Below the pieces are notes generated by a model. That model searched no databases, was not told the DNA's origin, and saw only the letters and a program-made list of their open reading frames with translations. Below are positions 43,765-52,591 of a DNA stretch of 64,000 bases, piece after piece. Location: assembly GCF_020510425.1 (NCBI RefSeq), contig NZ_JAHBAH010000001.1:930001-994000 (forward strand), given 5' to 3'. Positions within the stretch are counted from its first letter, which is position 1. Each line of letters opens with the position of its first letter. The stretch comes from Quatrionicoccus australiensis (GTDB taxonomy: Bacteria > Pseudomonadota > Gammaproteobacteria > Burkholderiales > Rhodocyclaceae). The position numbers and the translations under genes were made by a program.

Positions 43765-44811
43765 TCAGGCGACGGTAACTCCCGGCTCACCCTCAGCCAG
43801 CTCGCCGATCACCGAAACATGGCTGAAGCCCTGCTGCAGGAAAATCGACAGCACTTCGGTCACCGTTTCCGGTGTGCAGGTGACGAGCAGACCGCCCGAA
43901 GTCTGCGGATCGGTCAGCAAGGCACGCTCGGCATCGCCCAGATGGGCCGCCAGCTGGACGCCGCCCCCGTAGCTCGTCCAGTTGCGCCCGGACGCGCCGG
44001 TGACACTCCCCTGTTGCGCGAACTCCATGGCCTTGGGCAACAAGGGCACATCGGCAAAATTCAGTTCGGCACGCAAGCCACTGCCCTTGCAGACTTCCAT
44101 CAGGTGCCCGAGCAGGCCGAAGCCGGTGACATCGGTCACCGCGTGCACGCCATCAAGACAGGCCAGCACCGGCCCCGGCGTATTGAGCTGGGTGGTGCTT
44201 TCGAGCATGGATTGATATTCGCTCTCGGAAAGGCCGTCCTTTTTCAGCGCCGCGCTGTACACGCCGACCCCGAGCGCCTTGCCGAGGATCAGCTTGTCGC
44301 CCGGCCGGGCCGTTGAATTGCGCTTGAGATGCGCCGGATTGACCAGGCCGATGACAACCAGGCCATAAATCGGCTCGACCGAATCGATGGTATGACCGCC
44401 GGCAATCGGAATGCCCGCCGCGCGGCAAACCGCCGCCCCGCCTTCGAGAATCCGACCGATCGTTTCTTCCGGCAGCACCTTGACCGGCATGCCGACCAGG
44501 GCGAGAGCGAAAAGCGGCGTGCCGCCCATGGCATAGACGTCGGATATCGCGTTGGTCGCGGCAATACGGCCGAAATCATGCGGATCATCGACAATCGGCA
44601 TGAAGAAATCGGTGGTCGCGACAATCGCCTGCTGGCCGTTGATCTGATAGACCGCGGCATCGTCGCTGGTTTCGGTTCCAACCAGCAGTTGCGACGGGAT
44701 GATGCCCGGCGTGGTGTTGGCCAGTATCCGTTGCAGCACGTCCGGCGCAATCTTGCAGCCGCAACCGCCACCGTGCGATAGACGGGTAAGTTTGATTTCG
44801 GATTCTGGCAC
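43765..44811 (-). CDS. selD: selenophosphate synthetase (selenide, water dikinase)
   Basis: A 348-residue cytosolic enzyme making selenophosphate from selenide and ATP for selenocysteine and selenouridine. GTG at 44811 is chosen: GGGAG stands eight nt upstream, and it places the catalytic pair at Cys17 and Lys20 (GGGCGCKIAP), exactly as in E. coli. An upstream TTG is less likely. Glycine-rich and Asp motifs follow (TSDDAAVYQ, ATTDFFMPIVDDP, GGHTID). The active residue is Cys rather than selenocysteine. It is the last gene of the minus-strand copper series, 63 nt after copZ; no selA or selB is in view. Confidence 0.95.
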   Translation of the reverse strand: MPESEIKLTRLSHGGGCGCKIAPDVLQRILANTTPGIIPSQLLVGTETSDDAAVYQINGQQAIVATTDFFMPIVDDPHDFGRIAATNAISDVYAMGGTPLFALALVGMPVKVLPEETIGRILEGGAAVCRAAGIPIAGGHTIDSVEPIYGLVVIGLVNPAHLKRNSTARPGDKLILGKALGVGVYSAALKKDGLSESEYQSMLESTTQLNTPGPVLACLDGVHAVTDVTGFGLLGHLMEVCKGSGLRAELNFADVPLLPKAMEFAQQGSVTGASGRNWTSYGGGVQLAAHLGDAERALLTDPQTSGGLLVTCTPETVTEVLSIFLQQGFSHVSVIGELAEGEPGVTVA

Positions 44812-44874
44812 GCCTGTTTCTCCCTGACTTCTGTGCTTCAACAACAATTCCAATTACAGCTTCCGGACGCGCGA

Positions 44875-45084
44875 TTACTCGGCGTCGAAGCCGGCATCTT
44901 CGATCGCATCGAGCAGCGCTGCGCGACTGACCACCTGCGGGTCGAAAGCCACCGTCGCCGCGGCCGCTTCCAGCGACACTTCGGCGGAGGCAACACCGGC
45001 CAGCGCGCCGAGCACGCCGCCAATATTCTTGACACAGCCCTGGCAGCTCATGCCACCGATCTTGATCTGCGTAGTTTCCATCAT
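44875..45084 (-). CDS. copZ: CopZ-like copper chaperone
   Basis: A 69-residue single heavy-metal-associated domain with the Cu(I) motif GMSCQGC (Cys14, Cys17) and the ferredoxin-like beta-alpha-beta order (VKNIGGVLGALAGVASAEVS). It would deliver copper in the cytosol to the CopA ATPase encoded two genes upstream. Two ATGs stand in tandem; the first overlaps the stop of the GGDEF-EAL gene. The intervening regulatory gene between copA and copZ is unusual. Confidence 0.92.
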   Translation of the reverse strand: MMETTQIKIGGMSCQGCVKNIGGVLGALAGVASAEVSLEAAAATVAFDPQVVSRAALLDAIEDAGFDAE

Positions 45085-46829
45085 GCTTCCTTGTTCAAAA
45101 AAGGTTGTTCGGCCAACAGCCTGGCGATCGCCTCGGCCGGCAAGGCGCGGCTGAAGTGAAAACCCTGCGCCATGTCACAGCCCATCTGGCGCAACAGGGC
45201 AAGCTGCTCGGCATTTTCGACCCCTTCGGCGAGCACGGTCAGGCGCAGGTTGCGCCCCATGCTGACGATGGTCGAGGCAATCGCCCGGTCATCCGAATCG
45301 ACTTCCAGATCATTGATGAAAGAGCGGTCGATTTTCAGTTTGCCGACCGGGAAGCGCTTCAGATAGGCGAGCGAAGAGTAACCCGTACCGAAGTCATCGA
45401 GCGACAACTCGACGCCCATCCGGTGCAACGCCGACAGTGTACCGAGATTGATGTCGGCATCGTACATCACGGTGCGTTCGGTCACTTCCAGCTCCAGCCG
45501 AGCCGCCTCCAGGCCCGAGGTGGCGAGCGCGCCGGCAACGACGGCGACAAAGCCGGCCTGGCGGAACTGCACGGGCGCCACATTCACCGCCATGGTGATC
45601 GGCGGCAAGCCGGCGTCGCACCAGGCCTGCGCCTGGCGACAGGCTTCGCACAGCACCCAGTCGCCAATCGGATTGATCAGGCCGGTCTCTTCGGCGACGT
45701 GGATGAAACGATCCGGCATGATCAAGCCGAGATCCGGATGCATCCAGCGGATCAGCGCCTCGACGCCGATGATCAGGCCGCTCTGCAGATTGACCAGGGG
45801 CTGGTAATAGAGAACGAATTCGTTCTGGTTCAGCGCGCGACGCAGATTGCTTTCCATCAACAGGCGTTCCAGCGTCGCCGTATTCATCTCGCTGGCGTAG
45901 AACTGGAAAGTATTGCGCCCGACTTCCTTGGCCCGGTACATCGCCGCATCGGCATTCTTGAGCAGGGTTTCGAGATCCTTGCCATCCTGCGGATAAATGC
46001 TGATCCCGAGCGATGGCGTGATCGTCAGTTCATGCCCGCCGACCACGAAAGGCGTCACGCAGACATCGAGCAGACGCCGCGCCACTTCGGCCGCCGCTGC
46101 CGCGTGGATGCCCGGCAGCGCAAAAATGAATTCGTCGCCGCCCAGCCGGGCCAGCGTATCGATGCGCCGCACCGCCGCCGACAGGCGCCCGGAAACCTCG
46201 CACAACAAGTCGTCGCCGACGCTGTGGCCGAGCGAGTCGTTGATCCGCTTGAAATGATCGAGATCGAGAAAGATCAGCGCGATTTCGCCCTCTTCGCGCT
46301 CGGCAGCAGCCAGCAACTGGGCAAAGCGGTCGCGCAGCAGACGCCGGTTGGGCAGACCGGTCAACGGATCAAAATCGGCCAATTCGCGGATTCTGCGCTC
46401 GGCCGCTTTCTGCGCCGAGAGATCGAGCAGGGTACCGACCGAAGCCGCCCGCCCGCCATAAGACGATGGCGAACCGAGGATCTGCACGGGAAAGGTCGAG
46501 CCATTCTGATGCACGGCGGTCAGCTCGTAATTGTGACCGCTGACGCCCGCCGCACGCAGCTGCATCTGATCGAGGACGAAGGGATGCTGCTCGGGAATGA
46601 TCAGGTCGAGCGGCCCCTTGCGGTCAACCAGCTCTTCGGCCGTAAAACCGAACAGGCGCAGGAAACAGGGATTGACGTATTTGAACAGGCGGTCCTGCAC
46701 GACAAAGATGCCGACCTGCGCCGCATCCATGGTTGCCAGAAAATGGGCTTCCTGCTCAGCCAGAAGATTGGCAGCAGCGTCCGCCACAAGCAACGGTTCC
46801 TGCACTCGCCCCCCGCCCGCAACGGTCAT
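45081..46829 (-). CDS. PAS-GGDEF-EAL cyclic-di-GMP enzyme
   Basis: A 582-residue cytosolic protein with no membrane segment. A PAS domain (about 25-145, AQVGIFVVQDRLFKYVNPC) precedes GGDEF (about 150-315) with the intact signature RLGGDEFIFALPG. An EAL domain (about 325-575) keeps GVEALIRW and the catalytic DDFGTGYSSLAYLKRF loop. Both synthase and phosphodiesterase activities are therefore possible. AGGAG six nt upstream supports the start. It lies 26 nt after copA and overlaps copZ, so it should be co-expressed with copper-export genes. Confidence 0.95.
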   Translation of the reverse strand: MTVAGGGRVQEPLLVADAAANLLAEQEAHFLATMDAAQVGIFVVQDRLFKYVNPCFLRLFGFTAEELVDRKGPLDLIIPEQHPFVLDQMQLRAAGVSGHNYELTAVHQNGSTFPVQILGSPSSYGGRAASVGTLLDLSAQKAAERRIRELADFDPLTGLPNRRLLRDRFAQLLAAAEREEGEIALIFLDLDHFKRINDSLGHSVGDDLLCEVSGRLSAAVRRIDTLARLGGDEFIFALPGIHAAAAAEVARRLLDVCVTPFVVGGHELTITPSLGISIYPQDGKDLETLLKNADAAMYRAKEVGRNTFQFYASEMNTATLERLLMESNLRRALNQNEFVLYYQPLVNLQSGLIIGVEALIRWMHPDLGLIMPDRFIHVAEETGLINPIGDWVLCEACRQAQAWCDAGLPPITMAVNVAPVQFRQAGFVAVVAGALATSGLEAARLELEVTERTVMYDADINLGTLSALHRMGVELSLDDFGTGYSSLAYLKRFPVGKLKIDRSFINDLEVDSDDRAIASTIVSMGRNLRLTVLAEGVENAEQLALLRQMGCDMAQGFHFSRALPAEAIARLLAEQPFLNKEA

Positions 46830-46855
46830 CGAAACTCCTGCTCCCCTTTTGCCTG

Positions 46856-49018
46856 TTATTTTCCCGGCCGCCAGCGTTTCAACAGCAGCGAATTCGACAC
46901 CACGGATACCGAACTCATCGCCATCGCAGCCCCCGCCACGACCGGATTAAGAAATCCCATTGCAGCCAGTGGAATTCCCGCCACATTGTAAATGAATGCG
47001 AAGAAAAGGTTTTGCCGGATTTTGCCCAGTGTCGCGGCGGAAAGCGAGATGGCATCGGCAACGCCGTTCAGGTCGCTGCGAATCAGGGTCAGGTCGGCCG
47101 CCTCGATCGCCGCATCGGAACCGGCGCCAATCGCGAAGCTGACATCGGCTGCCGCCAGGGCCGGTGCGTCGTTGATGCCGTCTCCGACCATCGCCACCAG
47201 GGCTCCGCCAGCCTTCAATTCGGCCAGTGCCGCGGCTTTCTCGCCGGGCAGGATGCCGGCCCGGAATTCGGCGATTCCGGCTTCGGCCGCAATCGCAGCC
47301 GCCGTAACAATGTTGTCGCCAGTCAACATCACCACCCGAATTCCGCGTTCGCGCAGACGACGCACCGCCGCCGGCGAAGTCGGACGCAAGGCATCGGCGA
47401 TGGCAAAAATCGCCAGCAACTGATCGCCACCAAACAAGACCACGACAGTCTTGCCGGATTGTTGCAGAGACTGGACGCGAGCGTCGCCGTCAATGCCAAA
47501 CCAGGCAGGCGCCCCCAAGCGCAGGGCCAGACCATCGACGCTGCCACTGACACCAAAACCGGCATGCGCCTTGAAATCGACACATTGTGGCAAGTCAACC
47601 GTCGAGCCCCGCGCCAAGATAGCCCGCGCCAGCGGATGCTCGGAGCCCTGCTCCAGCGCCGCGGCCAGACGCAGCACTTCAGCCGCGCTGCCCTGCATGA
47701 CTTGCAGATCAACCACCTGCGGCTCGCCCAGGGTCAGCGTGCCGGTCTTGTCGAGCGCCAGCACCGTGATCCGTTCGGCACGCTCCAGTGCTTCGGCATT
47801 CCTGACCAGAACGCCGGCCCGCGCCCCCTGCCCGGTACCGACCATGATCGCAGTCGGCGTCGCCAGCCCGAGCGCACACGGACAGGCAATCACCAGCACC
47901 GCCACGGCATTGACCAGGGCCGTGGCGAAATCGGCCGAATACCACCACCAGCCGGCAAAAGTGCCCAGCGCAATCGCACATACGACCGGCACGAAGATCG
48001 CCGAAATCCGGTCAGCCAGACGCTGCACCGGCGCTTTCGAGCCCTGCGCCTCGCCGACCAGGCGGATGATGCCGGCGAGCAGGGTCTGTTCGCCAACCCC
48101 GGTCGCCCGGCAGCGCAAGGCGCCCTGACCGTTGGCCGTCGCCGCGAAGACGCGGTCACCGGTCGACTTGCCGACCGGCATGCTTTCGCCGGTGAGCATG
48201 GATTCATTGACGCTGGAGTCGCCATCGACCACTTCGCCATCAACCGGCACGCTCTCACCCGGCCGAACCATGAAGATATCGCCCGGCATCAGCGCATCGA
48301 CCGGCATTTCAATCCATTGCCCGTCACGCTCGACGCGCGCCGTTTTCGGCTGCAGGCGGATCAAGGCCTCAATCGCCTCCGAGGTATGCGCCTTGGCCCG
48401 CGCTTCAAGCAACTTGCCGAGCAGAACCAGGGTAATGACGGCCGCGCCGCCTTCGAAATAGACGTGCTGATCAAGAGCGAACAAGGTGACCACGGCCGAG
48501 AAACCCCAGGCCATGCTGGTGCCGAGCGCGACCAGCACATCCATGTTGGCCCCGCCGCCGCGCAACGCCTTGAACGCGCCGGCATAGAAACGCCAGCCGA
48601 TCCAGAACTGGACCGGCGTTGCCAGCAAAAACTGCAGCCAGCGCGGCAATTCATTGTGCTGGCCGTGCTCGCCGAACATGAAGAACATCTGCCCGACCAG
48701 CGGCAGACTCAAGGCAACGGCAATCTGGAACTGGCGGATTTCCCGACGGTAGACGCGCTGTTTTTCCGCTTTTTCCCGCGCCCGGGTTTGTCCATCGACC
48801 ACGGCCGCGGAAAAACCAGCTTTCGCCACCGCCGCCACCACGGCCGCTTCATCGGCCGTTCCGGCCAAGCGAATCCGCGCGCGTTCAGCCGCCAGATTGA
48901 CGTTGGCCTGCATGCCGGGCTGACGATTGAGTACCTTTTCCAGGCGCGCCGAACAGGCCGCGCAGGTCATACCGCCAATCGAAAACTCGACGACCCGCCC
49001 GCCCTCCGGCTCGCTCAT
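46856..49018 (-). CDS. copA: Cu(I)-exporting P1B-type ATPase CopA
   Basis: A 720-residue inner-membrane ATPase. One N-terminal metal-binding domain has GMTCAAC (Cys19, Cys22). Core motifs are [10 protein letters not shown] (transmembrane metal site), DKTGTLT (phosphorylation), a His-Pro in [12 protein letters not shown] and GDGINDAP. The C-terminal [10 protein letters not shown] and [11 protein letters not shown] match CopA1-type copper exporters more than the CcoI/FixI subgroup. The start overlaps the stop of the universal stress gene (ATGA). A frame starting seven codons earlier lies inside that gene. Confidence 0.95.
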   Translation of the reverse strand: MSEPEGGRVVEFSIGGMTCAACSARLEKVLNRQPGMQANVNLAAERARIRLAGTADEAAVVAAVAKAGFSAAVVDGQTRAREKAEKQRVYRREIRQFQIAVALSLPLVGQMFFMFGEHGQHNELPRWLQFLLATPVQFWIGWRFYAGAFKALRGGGANMDVLVALGTSMAWGFSAVVTLFALDQHVYFEGGAAVITLVLLGKLLEARAKAHTSEAIEALIRLQPKTARVERDGQWIEMPVDALMPGDIFMVRPGESVPVDGEVVDGDSSVNESMLTGESMPVGKSTGDRVFAATANGQGALRCRATGVGEQTLLAGIIRLVGEAQGSKAPVQRLADRISAIFVPVVCAIALGTFAGWWWYSADFATALVNAVAVLVIACPCALGLATPTAIMVGTGQGARAGVLVRNAEALERAERITVLALDKTGTLTLGEPQVVDLQVMQGSAAEVLRLAAALEQGSEHPLARAILARGSTVDLPQCVDFKAHAGFGVSGSVDGLALRLGAPAWFGIDGDARVQSLQQSGKTVVVLFGGDQLLAIFAIADALRPTSPAAVRRLRERGIRVVMLTGDNIVTAAAIAAEAGIAEFRAGILPGEKAAALAELKAGGALVAMVGDGINDAPALAAADVSFAIGAGSDAAIEAADLTLIRSDLNGVADAISLSAATLGKIRQNLFFAFIYNVAGIPLAAMGFLNPVVAGAAMAMSSVSVVSNSLLLKRWRPGK

Positions 49019-49446
49019 TTGACCAGCAAGACCGGGCAAGGCGCCAGATGCAGGACGCGCGTCGCAACCGAACCGGTCAACACGCCGGCCAGCGCACTTT
49101 GCCCATGCGTGCCCATGATGATCAGGTCGCAGCCCAGTTCAGTGGCAACGTGAGCAATCACTTCGGCCGGCTGCCCGACGTGGATGTGCGTGGTATGGAA
49201 ACGAGCGGCGGCATCGAGCTTCTTTTGCGCATCGAGCAAACTGGCCTGGCCCTCTTCGAGGTAATAGCCATGCAAGGTTTCCTTGCCGATATGGGCCTGC
49301 ACACGACCGATCGGAATCGGCGGATGCACGTGCAGCAAATGCACTTCGGGCACCTCGGCAAACCAGGCGGCGTGCGCCAGCAAATGGTCGACAGCGCGCA
49401 GCGAACAGGCCGAACCATCAACCGGCAGAAGAATTTTAATCGTCAT
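49015..49446 (-). CDS. universal stress protein (UspA family)
   Basis: A 143-residue cytosolic single-domain universal stress protein. The N-terminus [20 protein letters not shown] and the C-terminal ATP-binding pattern [17 protein letters not shown] (G-x2-G-x9-G-S) predict an ATP-binding member. It lies 8 nt after the TauE/SafE-like gene and overlaps copA. Universal stress genes are common near FNR-controlled and micro-aerobic genes; its precise role is unknown. Confidence 0.9.
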   Translation of the reverse strand: MTIKILLPVDGSACSLRAVDHLLAHAAWFAEVPEVHLLHVHPPIPIGRVQAHIGKETLHGYYLEEGQASLLDAQKKLDAAARFHTTHIHVGQPAEVIAHVATELGCDLIIMGTHGQSALAGVLTGSVATRVLHLAPCPVLLVK

Positions 49447-49454
49447 CGTGCATC

Positions 49455-50126
49455 CTAAATCCAGTGCAGCAAGCGCATCAGCCCAAGCAAGCCATACAGA
49501 CCGAAACCGAGAACCAGCAGCCCGGAAGACAAGCGGACCGCAGGCCGGCGAACAAACTCGTTCAACCTTGCCAACACGATGCCTGCGAGCAGCAGATTTG
49601 GCAAGGTTCCAAGACCGAAAGCCAGCATCAGCAAGGCACCGCGCCCGGCTGTCCCGGCCGTCAGGGCGCTGGCCAGGGCACTATAGACCAGGCCACAGGG
49701 CAACCAGCCCCACAGCAGACCGAGCGGAAAGGCCTGCTGCACGCTGCGCGCCGGCAAGAACCGACGCGTCAGCGGCTGCAGCATACGCCACAGATGCTGA
49801 CCAAAGCGCTCGGTAAAAGCCAGGGTACTGGTCACCCCCAGCAGATAAAAGCCGAGCGCAACCAGCATCAGGTTGGCAAGAAAATAGAGAACAAGGCGAA
49901 CCGGCACCTGGCCTTCGAGGCCCAGACTGGCCGCGCCAAGCGCACCGGCAATGGCGCCGGCGATGACATAGGAGAGGATGCGCCCGGCGTTATAGGCGAG
50001 ATGCATCGACCAGCGTGCCGGCGCCCCCATCGACAGGGCACCGACAATGCCGCCACACATGCCGACACAGTGCGTGCCGCCAAGCAGGCCGACCAGGAAC
50101 AGCGCGAGAAAGCCGGAATCAGGCAT
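49455..50126 (-). CDS. TauE/SafE-like (UreH-type) membrane protein
   Basis: A 223-residue inner-membrane protein with about six helices. The opening FLVGLLGGTHCVGMCGGIV carries the conserved G-T-H-C-x-x-M-C-G-G motif, whose Cys, His and Met could handle copper. This family is commonly encoded between cbb3-oxidase assembly genes (ccoS) and hemN, as here beside hemN, fnr and copA. The annotation sulfite exporter is a family label; a role in copper or cytochrome oxidase assembly is more consistent with context. Confidence 0.87.
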   Translation of the reverse strand: MPDSGFLALFLVGLLGGTHCVGMCGGIVGALSMGAPARWSMHLAYNAGRILSYVIAGAIAGALGAASLGLEGQVPVRLVLYFLANLMLVALGFYLLGVTSTLAFTERFGQHLWRMLQPLTRRFLPARSVQQAFPLGLLWGWLPCGLVYSALASALTAGTAGRGALLMLAFGLGTLPNLLLAGIVLARLNEFVRRPAVRLSSGLLVLGFGLYGLLGLMRLLHWI

Positions 50127-50189
50127 GAAAAAACGAGGGTGACATCATGAGCGGCAGTTTAACCCGCCGCCCCGATGCCGACACCCCGT

Positions 50190-51593
50190 TCAGATCACTT
50201 TCGAGTAGCGCTTGCGCTGCCGATCGGCACGCAGATAACGGTCGAAGACCATGGAAATGACACGGACCAACATCCGCCCCGGCGGCAGAACAGTAATCCA
50301 GTCGCGCTCGATCTTGAGCAGACCACCACGCTCCATCTCGCGCATTTCCTCGAGTTCGTCGGCGAAATACTTGTGGAAATCGATCAGGTGCGAGCTTTCG
50401 ATCGACTCGATGGAGAGTTCGAAATGACACATCAGGGCCTGGATGATCGAACGGCGCAGGATGTCGTCGGCAGTCAGCTCGATACCACGGAAGACCGGCA
50501 GCAGATCGGCATCGAGACGGTCGTAATACTCTTCCGCCGTCTTGACGTTCTGGCTGTAGGTCGGCCCGACCTTGCTGATCGACGAGATACCGAAAGACAG
50601 CATGTCGCAGTCGGCGTAGGTCGAATAGCCCTGAAAATTGCGGTGCAAACGCCCCTGGCGCTGGGCCACGGCGAGTTCGTCGTCCGGCTTGGCAAAGTGG
50701 TCCATGCCGATATAGACGTACCCGGCTTCAGTCAGCTTCTTGATCGCCAGCGCAAGGATCTGCAGCTTGGTATCGGCCGACGGCAGGTCGTCATCGTTGA
50801 TCCGGCGCTGCGGCTTGAACAGGCTGGGCATGTGCGCATAGTTGTAGATCGACAGGCGATCCGGATCCATCGCCAGAACGCGCTCCAGCGTCCGGTTGAA
50901 ACCCATCACCGACTGGTGCGGCAAACCGTAGATCAGGTCGATCGAGATCGACTTGAAGCCGTTGGCACGCGCATCGCGGATCACGCTGTAGGTTTCTTCC
51001 TCGCTCTGCACGCGGTTGACCGCAACCTGAACTTTTTCGTCGAAGTCCTGGACACCGACGCTCATCCGGTTGAAGCCGAGCTCACCAAGCAGCGCCACAG
51101 TAGCCGTATCGACCTTGCGCGGATCGACTTCGATCGAATATTCGCCGCCTTCGAGCAACTTGAAGTGCTTGCGCGTCTCGCCCATCAGTTGGCGCATTTC
51201 GTCGTGCGACAGGAAGGTCGGCGTACCGCCGCCCCAATGCAGCTGGATGACCTCGTGCTCGCCGTCGCGCCCTTCCAGGCAGGCCGCTTGCATGTCCAGC
51301 TCCTTGGCCAGGTACTTCAGATACTTGCCGCTACGGGCATGATCCTTGGTAATGATCTTGTTGCAGGCGCAGTAGTAACAGATGGTGTTGCAGAAGGGGA
51401 TGTGGAAGTATAATGAGAGCGGTCGGCTGATACCGCCGATGTTGCGCTTGCCCAGCCACAGTTTGGCGGCGTCCGAATCGAAAGCCTCAACGAATCGGTC
51501 CGCTGTCGGGTACGATGTATAGCGGGGGCCGTTCACATCGAAGCGGCGAATGATCTGAGGATCGAAGACGAGGTTTTCAGTTGCGAAATTCAT
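50190..51593 (-). CDS. hemN: oxygen-independent coproporphyrinogen III oxidase HemN
   Basis: A 467-residue cytosolic radical-SAM enzyme converting coproporphyrinogen III to protoporphyrinogen IX without oxygen. The cluster motif is Cys68-x3-Cys72-x2-Cys75 in FCNTICYYCAC, followed by LHWGGGTPTFLS and SIDLIYGLPHQS. Length matches true HemN, not the shorter HemW. I chose MNFATEN over an ATG five codons earlier. An FNR box upstream is placed exactly for activation of this gene. Confidence 0.95.
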   Translation of the reverse strand: MNFATENLVFDPQIIRRFDVNGPRYTSYPTADRFVEAFDSDAAKLWLGKRNIGGISRPLSLYFHIPFCNTICYYCACNKIITKDHARSGKYLKYLAKELDMQAACLEGRDGEHEVIQLHWGGGTPTFLSHDEMRQLMGETRKHFKLLEGGEYSIEVDPRKVDTATVALLGELGFNRMSVGVQDFDEKVQVAVNRVQSEEETYSVIRDARANGFKSISIDLIYGLPHQSVMGFNRTLERVLAMDPDRLSIYNYAHMPSLFKPQRRINDDDLPSADTKLQILALAIKKLTEAGYVYIGMDHFAKPDDELAVAQRQGRLHRNFQGYSTYADCDMLSFGISSISKVGPTYSQNVKTAEEYYDRLDADLLPVFRGIELTADDILRRSIIQALMCHFELSIESIESSHLIDFHKYFADELEEMREMERGGLLKIERDWITVLPPGRMLVRVISMVFDRYLRADRQRKRYSKVI

Positions 51594-51619
51594 TAAACAT
51601 ACCGGCAAATTTTGATTGG

Positions 51620-51661
51620 ATTATGTTGCGGCGCTGCACAATTTCCGTTGACTTGGATCAA
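51620..51661 (-). promoter_or_regulatory. FNR-activated class II promoter of hemN
   Basis: The FNR box TTGACTTGGATCAA (51648-51661) fits TTGAT-N4-ATCAA with one change. On the minus strand a -10 element CATAAT lies at 51625-51620. A start about 7 nt beyond it (near 51613) puts the box centre at -41.5, the canonical FNR activation position. The box is also 17 nt upstream of the divergent fnr ATG, where it could repress fnr. Confidence 0.8.
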
Positions 51662-51678
51662 GCGAACGCAGGTTGATA

Positions 51679-52419
51679 ATGCCCCAAAACACGGCCATTC
51701 AGGAAATTTCCCTCTCCGTCATCAAGACGGCATGTTCGAACTGCAACCTGCGCGAGCTTTGCCTGCCCTTCGGGCTCAGCCTTGAGGAGTTGGAACGCCT
51801 TGATGACCTGATCTCGACCCGGCGCCGGATCAAGCGCGGCGACCACCTGTACCGGGCCGGCGAAACGTTCGATTCGATCTACGCGATCCGCAGCGGCTTT
51901 TTCAAGACCGACGTACTGCTTGAGGATGGTCGCGATCAGGTAACCGGCTTCCAGATGGCCGGCGAACTGCTAGGCCTGGATGGCATCAGCACCGAATTTC
52001 ACACCTGCAATGCGATCGCCCTCGAAGACAGCGAAATCTGCTCGATTCCCTTCTCCCGGCTGGAAAGCCTGTCGCGCGAAATCCACAATCTGCAGCACCA
52101 TTTCCACAAGGTGATGAGCCGCGAAATCGTGCGCGATCACGGCGTCATGATGCTGCTCGGCACGATGCGCGCCGAGGAGCGCCTCGCCGCCTTCCTGCTC
52201 AACCTGTCGCAACGTTTCACGGCACGTGGTTTCTCGCATGCCGAGTTCTACCTGCGCATGACGCGCGAGGAAATCGGCAGCTACCTCGGCCTCAAGCTCG
52301 AAACCGTGTCGCGCGCCTTCTCGCGCTTCCAGGAAGAAGGCTACATCGCCGTGCAGCAGAAACACATCCGCATTCTCGATGTCAATGGACTCAAGGCCTT
52401 GATGAATCACCAGCGCTGA
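51679..52419 (+). CDS. fnr: FNR-type oxygen-sensing transcription regulator
   Basis: A 246-residue CRP/FNR-family protein. Three N-terminal cysteines (19, 22, 28 in ACSNCNLRELC) plus one in EFHTCNA (about 114) form the oxygen-labile 4Fe-4S ligand set of FNR/ANR. A cyclic-nucleotide-like fold is followed by the helix-turn-helix MTREEIGSYLGLKLETVSRA with E-x-x-S-R contacts. The ATG at 51679 is preferred over a TTG two codons before. It is divergent from hemN and shares the FNR box between them. Confidence 0.95.
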   Translation: MPQNTAIQEISLSVIKTACSNCNLRELCLPFGLSLEELERLDDLISTRRRIKRGDHLYRAGETFDSIYAIRSGFFKTDVLLEDGRDQVTGFQMAGELLGLDGISTEFHTCNAIALEDSEICSIPFSRLESLSREIHNLQHHFHKVMSREIVRDHGVMMLLGTMRAEERLAAFLLNLSQRFTARGFSHAEFYLRMTREEIGSYLGLKLETVSRAFSRFQEEGYIAVQQKHIRILDVNGLKALMNHQR

Positions 52420-52515
52420 GTCGGCTGCCAGCATCACCGTCGCAGTAGCAAAACCGCTGCTATTCTGCTGATCAGCGGCAAGTCCTGTTTCGCAGCAAAA
52501 ATTCGCCGATGTCAT

Positions 52516-52534
52516 ATGCGGCAATTTGCCGCAT
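52516..52534. promoter_or_regulatory. perfect palindrome upstream of the copper receptor gene
   Basis: ATGCGGCA-ATT-TGCCGCAT is an 8+8 bp perfect inverted repeat 57 nt upstream of the receptor start. It does not match the CueR, Fur or FNR consensus. It is a candidate operator; the regulator is unknown. Confidence 0.45.
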
Positions 52535-52591
52535 TCCTGTGCGCAATCAACTCTAAGAGAATCCGCCGGTTAAAAATTACCGGGGAAATCC

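Noticed and set aside
43765..44811. Selenocysteine in SelD
   Set aside because: The active position is a normal Cys codon and no in-frame TGA lies near it.
46856..49018. CcoI/FixI identity for the copper ATPase
   Set aside because: Context (hemN, fnr, TauE/SafE-like) suggested it, but the C-terminal [11 protein letters not shown] and YN-x3-IP motifs fit the CopA1 export group better.
46733..49153. 806-residue open frame antisense to copA
   Set aside because: The opposite strand encodes a P-type ATPase with every catalytic motif. The antisense product is Arg/Gln/His-rich with no family resemblance.
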